Assembly: GCA_003010405.1 (NCBI GenBank)
Contig: PJLO01000007.1
Coordinates: 1-64,000, forward strand
From: Acidobacteriota bacterium
Lineage (GTDB): Bacteria > Acidobacteriota > Terriglobia > Terriglobales > Acidobacteriaceae
Length of the DNA: 64,000 nucleotides
Reading direction: 5' to 3'
The translations under genes and the position numbers were made by a program. Shown here piece by piece: positions 32,521 to 41,718 of the stretch; the stretch's first letter is position 1; each line of letters opens with the position of its first letter. The notes beneath the pieces are model-generated. The model worked only from the letters and a program-made list of their open reading frames with translations, did no database searches and was not told the origin of the DNA.

Positions 32521-33048
32521 ATGAGCACAACACCATTTAGCATCGGCGAAAAGGTCGTCTACCCTAACCACGGGGTAGGTGTGATCGAGCAGATTTCGAG
32601 TCGCACGATCGGCACCTCTGTCGAGCGCTTTTACCTACTTCGTATCCGTTCCAGCAGCCTTAAAGTCATGGTTCCGTTTCACAATGCCGACGCAGTAGGA
32701 CTGCGCCGCATTGTGAAAAATTCGGAAGCTCAGAAAATCCTTGAGTTTCTGGCGGACGGCAAATGTGAAAGCAGCTCGGATTGGAAGAACCGTTTCAAAG
32801 AGAATTCCGACAAAATGCGGACTGGTTCTTTGCTGGAAGTGGCGATCGTATTGAAAGGCTTGCTGATTTTAGCCGCTCAAAAACCGCTAAGCTTCCGCGA
32901 AAAGAAAATGCTTGAACGCGCGCGTTTTCTTCTTGTCAGTGAGATGGCGATGGCGCGGGACCGCGAAGAAGGAGAGGTCGAAGAGGAACTTCGCAATGCG
33001 TTGTCCAAGTGCAACCTGCGCTGGCCGGAAGTTTCAGCTATCGAATAA
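32521..33048 (+). CDS. carD: CarD/CdnL-family RNA polymerase-binding regulator
   Basis: A 175-residue protein. The N-terminal Tudor-like RNAP-interaction domain (about 1-65) begins FSIGEKVVYPNHGVGVIEQI and runs to a beta strand with VMVPFHNADAVGLRRIV. The C-terminal helical DNA-binding region (about 75-165) has SSDWKNRFKENSDKMRTGSL and SFREKKMLERARFLLVSE. CarD-type proteins bind the beta subunit of RNA polymerase and stabilise open complexes at rRNA and other promoters. It is divergent from greA with a 170-base intergenic region that carries promoters on both strands. Confidence 0.92.
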   Translation: MSTTPFSIGEKVVYPNHGVGVIEQISSRTIGTSVERFYLLRIRSSSLKVMVPFHNADAVGLRRIVKNSEAQKILEFLADGKCESSSDWKNRFKENSDKMRTGSLLEVAIVLKGLLILAAQKPLSFREKKMLERARFLLVSEMAMARDREEGEVEEELRNALSKCNLRWPEVSAIE

Positions 33049-33096
33049 AGCCAGCCGCGCAGCCGTAGGCAGGCCGCACTATCGGCGTCCTCCAAA

Positions 33097-34194
33097 CTAC
33101 TCTCCAAGCCAGTCGCCCCAAGACCGCAGGCTATCGACATGGTCGAAAACGATCTTGATGGCCCCGGTCAAGGGAACCGCCAGCAACAGTCCCATGGCCC
33201 CCCAAAGCCAGCCCCAAAACAGCAGCGCCAGAGTTACCGCCAACGGGTTCAACCTCAGGCGGCTTCCGATGATCTTTGGGTAGAGCACATTCAACGCGAT
33301 CACGTGACTGGTTGCGACCACGGCCACGATCTCAATCAATATCTTGACGGTCAGCGAGTTAATGCTGACCAATATGGGCGGTATGGCCGCGAGGACAATG
33401 CCGAGATAGGGCAGCAGACTGACGGTGCCGCTAATGATCCCAATTACGTAAAAATAGGGCATCCCCATGATCCAGAATGCAATCGTGCTGGTGACGCTCA
33501 GGATCAGGCCAATGATTACATTGCCCACAATAAATCCGCGAATCATTTGCGAAATCAGGCCGAGCGTCACGTAAACGGTATCGCGGTTCTCGACATTGAA
33601 CAGCATCACTGTCGACGACCGTACGTGATCTTTCCAGCTCAGCATGAAGAAGACCAGGAACGGAACGAAGGCGATCATTAATACGGCTTGCGTGGCTCCC
33701 GCTGCACCGGTCGTCAGGTTTTCTAACCAGTCGCTGGTCTGACGAACTTTCAGTGTTCCCTTTTCACTTTTCTCTTCTGGCAAGACGTTCTGCGTGGTCT
33801 GACGGAAACGCTCGGCACGCAGTTTCACCTGATCCAGCATCTCGCGAATTCGTCCTGAGTACTTCGGCAGCGCGGACATAAATTCATTGGCCTGGTTGTA
33901 GGACACATAAAACGTTCCATACAGGACGGCGCACATAACCAGGACGGCAATCAGCGAACCGATGGATCGGGGTAGGCGCAAACGCTGGCAGAGCTCCACG
34001 ATGGGCGCGAGCATAAAGGCAATCAGGATGGAGACGAACGTAAGCACAAATACGGATTTGGCCACGTACATCAGCGTGAGCACGCCTCCGGTTGCGATCA
34101 CCGCCAAAGAGCCGCTCTGAATGCGAGCGTGGCGGCGCCGTTCGGCCTCGGTCAGCATGACGGGTTTGGCCGTGGCTCCCTGTAAGCTGTCCAT
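33097..34194 (-). CDS. AI-2E family transporter (PerM/YdiK-like)
   Basis: A 365-residue polytopic membrane protein with eight predicted hydrophobic segments in the AI-2E layout: two helices near the N-terminus (GSLAVIATGGVLTLMYVA, VFVLTFVSILIAFML), a central soluble loop about 110-185, and four to six C-terminal helices including FVPFLVFFMLSW and GTVSLLPYLGIVLAAIPPIL. Family members export diverse small molecules or ions; the substrate is unknown. ATG 34194 is chosen because upstream codons lack family character and run into the divergent ruvX gene. No strong Shine-Dalgarno is seen. Confidence 0.85.
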   Translation of the reverse strand: MDSLQGATAKPVMLTEAERRRHARIQSGSLAVIATGGVLTLMYVAKSVFVLTFVSILIAFMLAPIVELCQRLRLPRSIGSLIAVLVMCAVLYGTFYVSYNQANEFMSALPKYSGRIREMLDQVKLRAERFRQTTQNVLPEEKSEKGTLKVRQTSDWLENLTTGAAGATQAVLMIAFVPFLVFFMLSWKDHVRSSTVMLFNVENRDTVYVTLGLISQMIRGFIVGNVIIGLILSVTSTIAFWIMGMPYFYVIGIISGTVSLLPYLGIVLAAIPPILVSINSLTVKILIEIVAVVATSHVIALNVLYPKIIGSRLRLNPLAVTLALLFWGWLWGAMGLLLAVPLTGAIKIVFDHVDSLRSWGDWLGE

Positions 34195-34311
34195 TTCACC
34201 GGTCTTTTTGTCTAGGCCTTCCGTAACTGGCTCCTTTTTGTGTCTACTCTCGATCCTGTGCGGTGTAGATCTGCTCGCGTGAATCGCCGCAAACCGCACT
34301 ATACTTGCGTT

Positions 34312-34767
34312 GTGCCACACAATGAAAATGAAAAAAAGCCAGGACGCGTGATGGCTCTTGACGTTGGTTCCCGCACTATCGGTCTGGCGGTTACAGACCC
34401 GCTGGGGTACACCGCCCAAGGTCTTGTCACGATCCGCCGCAAGAACAAACGCGCAGACCTTGCCGCGCTCAAAGAAGTTATCGAGAAATACGGGGTTGTA
34501 GAACTCGTGGTGGGACTGCCTCTCCGCATGAGCGGCGCAGAGGGGCGGCAATCCGAAAAGATGCGCGACTTTGTTGCTGTTCTGGAGCAGCACTTCGACC
34601 TTCCGATCCATCTTTGGGATGAGCGGCTGACCTCAGTAGAGGCCAATCGGGTTTTGCGCGAAACCGAGATGTCGATCAAAAAGCGTGCCGCCGTGGTCGA
34701 CCAATTGGCCGCGGTGCTCATCCTCCAGAACTGGATGGAGGCGCGCCATCATGCACTGGAGCCCTGA
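34312..34767 (+). CDS. ruvX: RuvX/YqgF Holliday junction resolvase-like (pre-16S rRNA nuclease)
   Basis: A roughly 151-residue RNase H-fold nuclease. The first strand RVMALDVGSRTIGLAVTDPLG has the catalytic Asp, VVGLPLRMSGAEG and LWDERLTSVEANRVL (Asp/Glu) follow, and the end VVDQLAAVLILQNWM has the final Asp. Family members mature the 5' end of 16S rRNA. The start is uncertain: GTG 34312 is used because the GRVM segment corresponds to the normal RILG near the N-terminus. ATG 34351 and GTG 34348 lie just inside it, and the frame is open further upstream. Confidence 0.85.
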   Translation: MPHNENEKKPGRVMALDVGSRTIGLAVTDPLGYTAQGLVTIRRKNKRADLAALKEVIEKYGVVELVVGLPLRMSGAEGRQSEKMRDFVAVLEQHFDLPIHLWDERLTSVEANRVLRETEMSIKKRAAVVDQLAAVLILQNWMEARHHALEP

Positions 34768-34853
34768 GGTGAAGCTTTTGTTCGTGCCTTTCGTAATACT
34801 CCTGTCATCGCGGGTTGGGAGAGGTGTTATGCTTGCGCTGACCATCAGCTAAA

Positions 34854-37091
34854 ATGACGACCCTTCTCGACAAACAGGCGACGCCTATATTTCACAAGGA
34901 ACGCATGCGCAAGGTCCGTCGTGGAATCTTCGCCCTTGCGGTTCTCGCCGCCGCATTGTTCGGCGTGTTGGCGGGGCTTCTGTTTGTCTATTCCACGGAC
35001 CTGCCTGAGGTCACCGAGCTTGAGCGTTACCGTCCCAGTTCCATTACCGAGTTGTTTGACAACAAAGGCCATGTCGTAGGCTCTTTCGCCTTGCAGCGCC
35101 GGGTGATTGCCAAGTACGAGGACTATCCCAAGGTTCTGCGCGATGCTGTCATTTCCATCGAAGACAAAGATTTTGAGCGGCACTGGGGAGTTGATTTTTC
35201 GCGCATTTTGGGCGCGGCTTACCGCGACATTGTCAGCGGATCGCGAGCCCAAGGCGCTTCTACTCTCACCATGCAACTGTCGCGCAACCTGTTCCTTACC
35301 TCAGACCGAAAATTTGGGCGGAAGGTGCAGGAGATCCTGCTGGCCATTCAGATCGAACGCCGCTTTACGAAGGAACAGATTTTTACCCTGTACGCCAATC
35401 AAATATTTCTTGGTCACGGTGTTTATGGATTTGAAGCGGGATCACAGTTTTACTTCAGTAAGCACGCGAAAGATCTGACCATTGAGGAAGCGGCTTTGCT
35501 TGCGGGGTTGCCCAAGGGGCCGAGCGCCTATTCGCCTGTCAACAATCCAGACAGAGCCTTGCGCCGCCGCAACCTTGTTATTAACAACATGATGGAGGAC
35601 GGCCGCATCACTGCGCAGCAGGCTCAAGAGGCAAAGGCGCAACCACTGAATCTGCATCTTCAGTCCGATCCCAACAGCGTAGCTCCATATTTCGTGGAGG
35701 AGACCCGCCGCTACCTTGAGAAGAAGTTCGGGACCGATCAGGTGCACGAGGGCGGCTTGCGGGTTTACACCTCGCTCGACATGGAGTTGCAAAAAGTGGC
35801 GACCCGCGCCCTGCTGGACGGCCTCGCCACGTATGAGCGGCGGCATGGCTGGAAGGGCAATGTACCAAACGTGATTGCCGGCGGAGATGATCCTTCTCTC
35901 TACCTGCACCCGGATTGGAACCACGCGCCGGAACCCGGCAGTTACTTTCATGCTCTGGTCACCGGAGTTGACCAAATGGAGGCCGAGATCAAGATCGGAA
36001 AGTATCACGGCCAGATTCGCCCTGCCGACATGGTCTGGACCGGCCATCACTCGCCGAACGAGATTCTGGCCCTGGGCGATATCGTCTATGTTCGCGTTAC
36101 CGGGGTGGAACCTGAAAACAAACTGCAACTGGCACTCGAACAGGATTCGGGAGCTCAGGCCGCGCTGGTTGCCATAGACAACAGTACAGGCGAAATCCGC
36201 GCGATGGTTGGAGGCCGCGACTTTGATGAATCGAAATTCAATCGTGCCACGCAGGCTCTCCGGCAGACCGGATCATCTTTCAAACCATACGTTTACGCGG
36301 CGGCGGTCGAGAAGGGCGCGATGCCGGACGACATCATAGTTGACGCTCCCATCAGTTTCCCCAGTCTTTCCGGAACCTGGGCTCCGCACAATTACGACGG
36401 CAAGTACGAGGGTACGATCTCGCTGCGCCGTGCCCTTGCGGATTCGCGCAACATTCCGGCCATAAAACTGGCGCAGCGAGTCGGAATCAAGACGGTCATA
36501 GCGTACGCTCACAAATTCGGTATCACTTCGGAGATACAGCCTTACCTGCCGGTTGCGCTGGGATCGGCTGAAGTCACTTTGGTTGAGCACACTGCGGCTT
36601 ACTCCACTTTTCCAAATGACGGCGTCAGGGTCAGCCCGCATTCCATACGCAAGGTCACGGACTATGACGGGCATACCATGGAAGAGAATTTCCCGAACGT
36701 GCGCGAGGTGATCAGTGCTCATTCGGCTCGGGTCATGGTGGAGTTGCTGCGTGGCGTTGTGCTGCATGGAACCGGCTTTGCCGCGAGCAAACTGAATCAT
36801 CCGCTGGCGGGCAAGACAGGGACAACCAACGACTTTACTGATGCGTGGTTTGTGGGCTTCTCGCCTACAATCACCTGCGGCGTATGGGTGGGCTTCGATG
36901 AAAAGAAGACCTTGGGCAATAAGGAAACCGGAGCCCAGGCGGCACTTCCTATCTGGATTGATTTTATGAAGGTCGCCATTGCAGATAAGAAAGACGAGCA
37001 GTTCCTGGAGCTTCAGCAGCAAGTTTTGACTGCCCGCAAAGACAAAGTTGAAAGAGCCAGTACGAAAGCTTCCGATAGCGAGGCTCACTGA
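34854..37091 (+). CDS. mrcA: Penicillin-binding protein 1A, bifunctional
   Basis: A 745-residue class A PBP. One membrane anchor (IFALAVLAAALFGVLAGLLF, about 25-44) is followed by the GT51 transglycosylase with SIEDKDFERHWGVD (catalytic Glu103) and SRAQGASTLTMQLSRNLF. The transpeptidase follows with TGSSFKPYVY (SxxK, about residue 474), DSRNIPAIKLA (SxN, about 530) and GKTGTTNDFTDAW (KTG, about 652). It polymerises and crosslinks peptidoglycan in the periplasm. There is an unusual insert between domains (HGWKGNVPNVIAGGDDPSLY), an OB-like region common in PBP1A. No good Shine-Dalgarno precedes the ATG. Confidence 0.93.
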   Translation: MTTLLDKQATPIFHKERMRKVRRGIFALAVLAAALFGVLAGLLFVYSTDLPEVTELERYRPSSITELFDNKGHVVGSFALQRRVIAKYEDYPKVLRDAVISIEDKDFERHWGVDFSRILGAAYRDIVSGSRAQGASTLTMQLSRNLFLTSDRKFGRKVQEILLAIQIERRFTKEQIFTLYANQIFLGHGVYGFEAGSQFYFSKHAKDLTIEEAALLAGLPKGPSAYSPVNNPDRALRRRNLVINNMMEDGRITAQQAQEAKAQPLNLHLQSDPNSVAPYFVEETRRYLEKKFGTDQVHEGGLRVYTSLDMELQKVATRALLDGLATYERRHGWKGNVPNVIAGGDDPSLYLHPDWNHAPEPGSYFHALVTGVDQMEAEIKIGKYHGQIRPADMVWTGHHSPNEILALGDIVYVRVTGVEPENKLQLALEQDSGAQAALVAIDNSTGEIRAMVGGRDFDESKFNRATQALRQTGSSFKPYVYAAAVEKGAMPDDIIVDAPISFPSLSGTWAPHNYDGKYEGTISLRRALADSRNIPAIKLAQRVGIKTVIAYAHKFGITSEIQPYLPVALGSAEVTLVEHTAAYSTFPNDGVRVSPHSIRKVTDYDGHTMEENFPNVREVISAHSARVMVELLRGVVLHGTGFAASKLNHPLAGKTGTTNDFTDAWFVGFSPTITCGVWVGFDEKKTLGNKETGAQAALPIWIDFMKVAIADKKDEQFLELQQQVLTARKDKVERASTKASDSEAH

Positions 37092-37203
37092 TTTAAAAAT
37101 GCTCAAAAGCATCCAATTGCGGTGCGGAGAGCCTGCGTTGTGCTGACTTGGCCCTCTGGCCTATATACTTAAATTTCTTAATCGAAAGCAGATTTCGCCC
37201 GCA

Positions 37204-38085
37204 ATGAAACGAGTTCAACTCACAATTGCTCTTCTGGTTTGTATGCTTGGCACCACAGGCTGCCTCTTCCGCTCTCACCGAGTGCAGGCGCGACGGTCTA
37301 ATGCGCCTCTGAAAGTCGCCACGCGCGAAGAATTGGTCGCAAGAATAAACCAATTGGCCGCAAGCGTCCGCACCATGAACGCGACGGTTGACATTGACAC
37401 AACGGTGGGGGGCGAGAAAACAGGGCGAGTTGTCGAGTATCAGCAGATTCGAGGCTACATCTTCGCACAGAAACCGGCTATGCTTCGCATGATCGGGTTG
37501 ATGCCAATCGTACGCAATCGCGCATTTGATATGGTGAGCGACGGCGACCGATTCAAACTGTCGATTCCGCCAAGAAACCGCTTTATTACCGGCAGCAACC
37601 AAGTCAGAAAAATCAGCAACAATGCGCTGGAGAATCTTCGGCCCAACGTGATCTACCAGGCCCTACTTCTGCCGGAAATTGACCTGAAGAGCGAAATCGT
37701 CGTGCTCGAACAGGGCGTGCAGCAAGTTGTGGACGAGAAGACCAATAGATCCGTGACACAGGCAAATTATTGTCTTTTGATAATTACCCATACTGCGGAG
37801 AACTCCTGGCATCTTGATCGGAAGATATATTTCAATCGCGCTGATCTTCTGCCTTATCACCAGGTGATGTACAACGACAAGGGCGCGGTCACGACCGATA
37901 TTACCTATTCCGGCATTCGGAAATATAACGGGATTCTTTATCCTTCTCTCATTGAAATTGTCCGGCCCGAGGAAGAGTACAGCATTGTGCTCAAGATGGT
38001 TAAGCTGGTTCTGAACGAGCCTCTGAAACCGGAGCAATTTCAATTGGAAATGCCGCTGGGAGCAACGCTCACAGAATTAAAGTAG
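37204..38085 (+). CDS. Outer-membrane-type lipoprotein, LolA/LolB-fold like (DUF4292-like)
   Basis: A 293-residue lipoprotein with signal peptide and lipobox MKRVQLTIALLVCMLGTTGC (Cys20). The mature part has a conserved-looking beta sandwich: MNATVDIDTTVGG, the strand pair QQIRGYIFAQKPAMLRMIGL, FDMVSDGDRFKLSIP and, near the end, EYSIVLKMVKLVLNEPL with FQLEMPLGATL. This resembles lipoprotein-localisation-type folds that bind acyl chains (LolA/LolB/DUF4292). The function is not known. It follows the PBP1A gene by 112 bases on the same strand. Confidence 0.65.
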   Translation: MKRVQLTIALLVCMLGTTGCLFRSHRVQARRSNAPLKVATREELVARINQLAASVRTMNATVDIDTTVGGEKTGRVVEYQQIRGYIFAQKPAMLRMIGLMPIVRNRAFDMVSDGDRFKLSIPPRNRFITGSNQVRKISNNALENLRPNVIYQALLLPEIDLKSEIVVLEQGVQQVVDEKTNRSVTQANYCLLIITHTAENSWHLDRKIYFNRADLLPYHQVMYNDKGAVTTDITYSGIRKYNGILYPSLIEIVRPEEEYSIVLKMVKLVLNEPLKPEQFQLEMPLGATLTELK

Positions 38086-38197
38086 CTTGTGAGTTGTCAC
38101 CTGAGATTGTTAAATGCCGCGGAGGCGCGACTGCGATACACGTTTTGACTTGCATTGAAACCATAATTCCGCCTATGGGCTTCTCCGGGAAGGTGGT

Positions 38198-39313
38198 ATG
38201 ACTCGGGACACAGCCGAAGCACGCCGTTATCATCGCCTCCTGCGACGCATCGGGTTTGCTGACTTGACCTTGGGATTGCTCGTGATGAGCGTTCTGCTGG
38301 CCACCAACTGGACGAGCGATTTCCGTAATTTTGCATTTAAGCTGGGCGGCGATCATTACTCAGTGGCGCTTTTTATCTACACCACAATCGTGCTACTGCT
38401 TACCAAGTTCCTCAGCCTTGGTCTGGATTATTACGGTTTTCTCATCGAGCATCGATTCCACCTCAGCAATCAGCGTCTGCGCGGCTGGGCCTGGGATCAA
38501 ATCAAGGGCTTTGCCTTGGTCTTCGTATTCGGTCAGGTTTTGGCGCAGGTGGTCTACTTCCTGATTCGCTTTCAGCCGCAGTGGTGGTGGGTGATTGGTT
38601 GGGTGTTGTTCCTGGTCTTCAGCATGCTTTTGACGCACATTGCGCCAGTGCTGCTGTTTCCGCTGTTCTTCCGCTTTCGTGCCCTGACCGATGAAGATTT
38701 GACGGCGCGCCTCACGCGATTGAGCGAAAAAGCGGGGGCAAAGGTGCGCGGAGTCTATGAGTGGATGCTGTCGGAAAAAACAAAGAAAGCCAACGCAGCG
38801 CTGATGGGGCTCGGACGTACGCGCCGCATTGTGATTTCAGATACGCTGCTTTCCTCCTGCAATCACGACGAGGTCGAGGCCGTCCTGGCGCATGAACTCG
38901 GCCATCACGTCCATAACCACATGTTAAAAGGGGTTGCGGTTGAGAGCATCATTACCTTCTTTGGATTCTGGTGCTTGAAGATTGCGATTCGCTGGGCTGC
39001 CTTGGATTGGAAGCGCTACGACCAGATCGACTTTGCCAACCTTCCCTTGATGGTTCTGGTATCTACGGCGATCTCTGTTGCGCTGTTTCCGCTAATGAAC
39101 GCCTACTCTCGTTTCAACGAGCGTCAGGCCGATCTGTATTCCTGGAAATCATTGGGTTCGGTACAGCCGTTCTGCTCGGCAATGGACAAACTGGCCGATC
39201 AGAACCTCTCCGAACGCGAACCCTCGCCCTGGGTAGAGGTTCTGTTTCACTCGCATCCGGCGGCAGGACCTCGCGTGAGAGCCGCGCAGAACTGGGCGGA
39301 TTCTCACAAATAG
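38198..39313 (+). CDS. M48 (Ste24-like) zinc metalloprotease
   Basis: A 371-residue integral membrane protease. Several hydrophobic helices in the first 180 residues (for example ADLTLGLLVMSVLLAT, VALFIYTTIVLLLTKFLSLG, WWWVIGWVLFLVFSMLLTH) precede the zinc motif VLAHELGHHVHNH (HExxH), and the third ligand is likely the Glu of SRFNERQADLYS. The segment LSEKAGAKVRGVYEWM with GLGRTRRIVISDTLL is typical of CAAX protease Ste24 rather than HtpX. Bacterial versions degrade misfolded membrane proteins. GGAAGGTGGT precedes the ATG. Confidence 0.88.
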   Translation: MTRDTAEARRYHRLLRRIGFADLTLGLLVMSVLLATNWTSDFRNFAFKLGGDHYSVALFIYTTIVLLLTKFLSLGLDYYGFLIEHRFHLSNQRLRGWAWDQIKGFALVFVFGQVLAQVVYFLIRFQPQWWWVIGWVLFLVFSMLLTHIAPVLLFPLFFRFRALTDEDLTARLTRLSEKAGAKVRGVYEWMLSEKTKKANAALMGLGRTRRIVISDTLLSSCNHDEVEAVLAHELGHHVHNHMLKGVAVESIITFFGFWCLKIAIRWAALDWKRYDQIDFANLPLMVLVSTAISVALFPLMNAYSRFNERQADLYSWKSLGSVQPFCSAMDKLADQNLSEREPSPWVEVLFHSHPAAGPRVRAAQNWADSHK

Positions 39314-39390
39314 AGAGTCATTCGGAAAGCTTGTCCGGGCCGCATGGCCTTTTGACCAGACCGGCTCTTCGCACAGGGTAAAATCTCAAG

Positions 39391-40104
39391 GTGAGCACCA
39401 CGGCACAATCTCAAGAATCACGCGCCGAAGCACGATTTACGCTTCGACAGCGGTTTGCCTTGTGGTGCATATCCCGGCTCGGCTCTCTGCTGATCTCGGT
39501 TATCGGCCGCACTCTTCGCTTCGAGTCTTCATCGGAGCCTGGCGGGGTGCAGGAGGGCAAGGAGCCTCCGCAAGTTGTGATTGGCTCGTTCTGGCATCGC
39601 TGCGTGATCCCCGCAACCTGGTTCTTCCGAGATCGTGGTGTGGCGGTCATGACCAGCCGCAGCTATGACGGTGAATATATCGCGCGCATTATCGAGCACT
39701 TTGGTTTTGTGGCGGTGCGTGGTTCCAGTTCTCGTGGTGGCTCAATAGCCCTGCTGGGGATGCAGCGCGTACTTGCCAGCGGGCACACTGCGGCTTTTAC
39801 CATCGATGGTCCGAGAGGGCCGCGCTTCGTGGCCAAGCCAGGACCGGTCATGCTGGCGCGAATGAGCGGAGCGCCGATCCTCTGTTTCTATCTTGCGGCG
39901 GAGCGCCCATGGATTCTAAACTCCTGGGACGCACTGATGATCCCGCGCCCCTTCTCGCGGGTGCATGTGCGCTGGACTACGCTGATTCATGTTCCCAAAG
40001 ACGCGAACGATGAACAGATGAGCGACTTCCATCGCCGAATACAGGATGCCCTCGAACGCGCTCGCCGCGATGCCGTGAACGCGATTGGGCCGGGGGCGAG
40101 TTAA
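39391..40104 (+). CDS. DUF374 lysophospholipid acyltransferase-like protein
   Basis: A 237-residue protein starting with GTG. It contains VIGSFWHRCVIPATWFFRD, VMTSRSYDGEYIARIIEHFG and FVAVRGSSSRGGSIALLGM, the hallmarks of the DUF374 branch of glycerol-phosphate/lipid A acyltransferases, then AFTIDGPRGPR, the equivalent of the acceptor-binding FPEG/DGPRG motif. It probably transfers an acyl chain to a lipid at the inner membrane face. An N-terminal hydrophobic stretch of about 15 residues may anchor it. It is the last gene before the ribosomal operon. Confidence 0.85.
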   Translation: MSTTAQSQESRAEARFTLRQRFALWCISRLGSLLISVIGRTLRFESSSEPGGVQEGKEPPQVVIGSFWHRCVIPATWFFRDRGVAVMTSRSYDGEYIARIIEHFGFVAVRGSSSRGGSIALLGMQRVLASGHTAAFTIDGPRGPRFVAKPGPVMLARMSGAPILCFYLAAERPWILNSWDALMIPRPFSRVHVRWTTLIHVPKDANDEQMSDFHRRIQDALERARRDAVNAIGPGAS

Positions 40105-40169
40105 CGGTTTAGGCAGCTAGACCGGGCATCGGCGCCCAAAATAGTCTGGCTCCTTTCATTTCGGACTGG

Positions 40170-40199
40170 TTGACCTATTGCTCGGCATATTGATATAGT
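40170..40199 (+). promoter_or_regulatory. Promoter of the rpsL macro-operon
   Basis: TTGACC (40170-40175) and TATAGT (40194-40199), spacing 18 bases, are the best promoter-like pair in the 528 bases ahead of rpsL. Transcription from here would give a leader of about 425 bases. Confidence 0.6.
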
Positions 40200-40632
40200 T
40201 TGAAGGTTCTGCGAGTTTGTGTAGCTTGTCTGTGTAAGTTCGGTCGAGCTGTTAATTGCAATCAGCCTTGGGGCGCTTCATAGCGCTTGAAGTCAGGGCT
40301 TCCTCGCTGAAACGGGCCTGCGCTGCCCGCTAGCAGCTTTGCTGCGGGGTATGCAGGTTCAGGTTGCGAAACGGAATGCTCCCGGCCGGAAACTGAAGCG
40401 TGCAACCGCTTCGGCGATTAACCGGGAATCAAGCATCACCGTCGCAATCTCTATCCAGGAAACGTAAAGTTCCCCGCAGTCGTGATTGCGGAGGGTATGG
40501 TTGAGTGCCGTGCGAGCGGAGTTAGCTCAGCCAGCCCTGAGTGAAAAAGGGTTTAGAGCGGCATGTGCCTGTGCTTGCGCCGGTATGGCCGCCAGTGGCG
40601 CCAGAGTGCGTCCGAATAAAGGAGCTGCAAGA
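40200..40632 (+). other. Long untranslated leader of rpsL
   Basis: About 430 bases between the promoter-like element and the rpsL start. No convincing gene is present: an open frame continuing upstream of rpsL to 40486 encodes no conserved sequence. Hairpins can be drawn (for example around 40329-40352, GCCCGCTAGCAGC and GCTGCGGGG). A feedback site for a ribosomal protein is possible, but no sequence match to a known one is seen. Confidence 0.45.
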
Positions 40633-41007
40633 GTGCCTACGTTTAATCAGTTGGTGCGTAAGGGACGCAAGTCGCCCCGCTACAAGACGGCCAGCCCTGC
40701 TCTTCAGGCTTGCCCACAGAAGCGTGGAGTTTGCACCCGCGTCTATACACAGACGCCAAAGAAACCGAACTCGGCTCTTCGTAAGGTCGCCCGTGTGCGC
40801 CTGACGAATGGGATTGAAGTAACGACCTACATTCCTGGCGTTGGCCACAACCTGCAGGAGCACTCGATTGTGCTCATTCGCGGCGGCCGCGTGAAGGATC
40901 TCCCGGGTGTTCGCTACCATGTGATTCGTGGAACGCTGGACTCGGTGGGCGTTGCGAACCGCAGACAGAGCCGCTCCAAGTACGGAGCGAAGCGGCCGAA
41001 GTCCTAA
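40633..41007 (+). CDS. rpsL: 30S ribosomal protein S12
   Basis: A 124-residue S12 in the small-subunit decoding centre. GTG 40633 is chosen: [12 protein letters not shown] is the universal N-terminus, and AAAGGAGCTGCAAGA precedes it. The decoding-site residues [15 protein letters not shown] and [14 protein letters not shown] are wild type, including the Lys positions whose change gives streptomycin resistance and the Asp that is methylthiolated in many bacteria. It is the first gene of the macro-operon. Confidence 0.98.
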   Translation: MPTFNQLVRKGRKSPRYKTASPALQACPQKRGVCTRVYTQTPKKPNSALRKVARVRLTNGIEVTTYIPGVGHNLQEHSIVLIRGGRVKDLPGVRYHVIRGTLDSVGVANRRQSRSKYGAKRPKS

Positions 41008-41128
41008 CGATCCAGCGTGGCAACGGAAGGGGCAAGCCCTCCGGTTGCTGACGCTGCTAACCGCCCGGCGTCTCGAATGGGAAACGTCCGGGAGTACCGC
41101 CGAACTGGCAGGGAAGAGGAGTTTCTGA

Positions 41129-41599
41129 ATGCCTAGAAAAGGCCATATTGCAAAGCGCGAGCCAATGCCGGATCCAATTTACGGCTCAACGCTGGCCAAC
41201 AAATTTGTCAACAACCTGATGTGGGACGGCAAGAAGAGCACGGCGCAGGGCATTTTCTATAAAGCCATGACGCAGCTTGAAACCAAGGGCGGAGATGAGG
41301 CCCTGAAGTTGTTCAAGAAGGCGGTCGAGAATTGCAAGCCGTTGCTCGAAGTGAAGACTCGGCGCGTTGGTGGCGCCAACTATCAGGTTCCCGTCGAAGT
41401 CAATCCGGATCGGCGCACATCATTGGCCATTCGGTGGCTGATCACGTATTCGCGCAGCCGTCCTGAGAAGGGCATGGTCGACAAGCTCGCCAACGAACTG
41501 CTCGATGCCGCCAATGGCAAGGGCGCGGCAATCAAGAAGAAGGAAGACGTACACCGCATGGCCGAGGCTAACAAGGCCTTTGCGCACTATCGCTGGTAA
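41129..41599 (+). CDS. rpsG: 30S ribosomal protein S7
   Basis: A 156-residue S7, the primary 16S rRNA 3'-domain assembly protein. [40 protein letters not shown] and [20 protein letters not shown] are diagnostic, ending in [22 protein letters not shown] precedes the ATG. Confidence 0.98.
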   Translation: MPRKGHIAKREPMPDPIYGSTLANKFVNNLMWDGKKSTAQGIFYKAMTQLETKGGDEALKLFKKAVENCKPLLEVKTRRVGGANYQVPVEVNPDRRTSLAIRWLITYSRSRPEKGMVDKLANELLDAANGKGAAIKKKEDVHRMAEANKAFAHYRW

Positions 41600-41718
41600 G
41601 AGACGGTCCCCGGGTGGAAACACCCGCGGGGCTCCAGCGAACGCGATGCAATCAACAAGAAACCAGCGTTGGTAACCCCAAAGCCAATGCGTTGACGTAA
41701 AGGGAATAGGTAGAAGCT

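Noticed and set aside
40486-40632. N-terminal extension of rpsL from an upstream start
   Set aside because: The universal S12 N-terminus begins at GTG 40633 with a good Shine-Dalgarno sequence; the extension has no conserved content.
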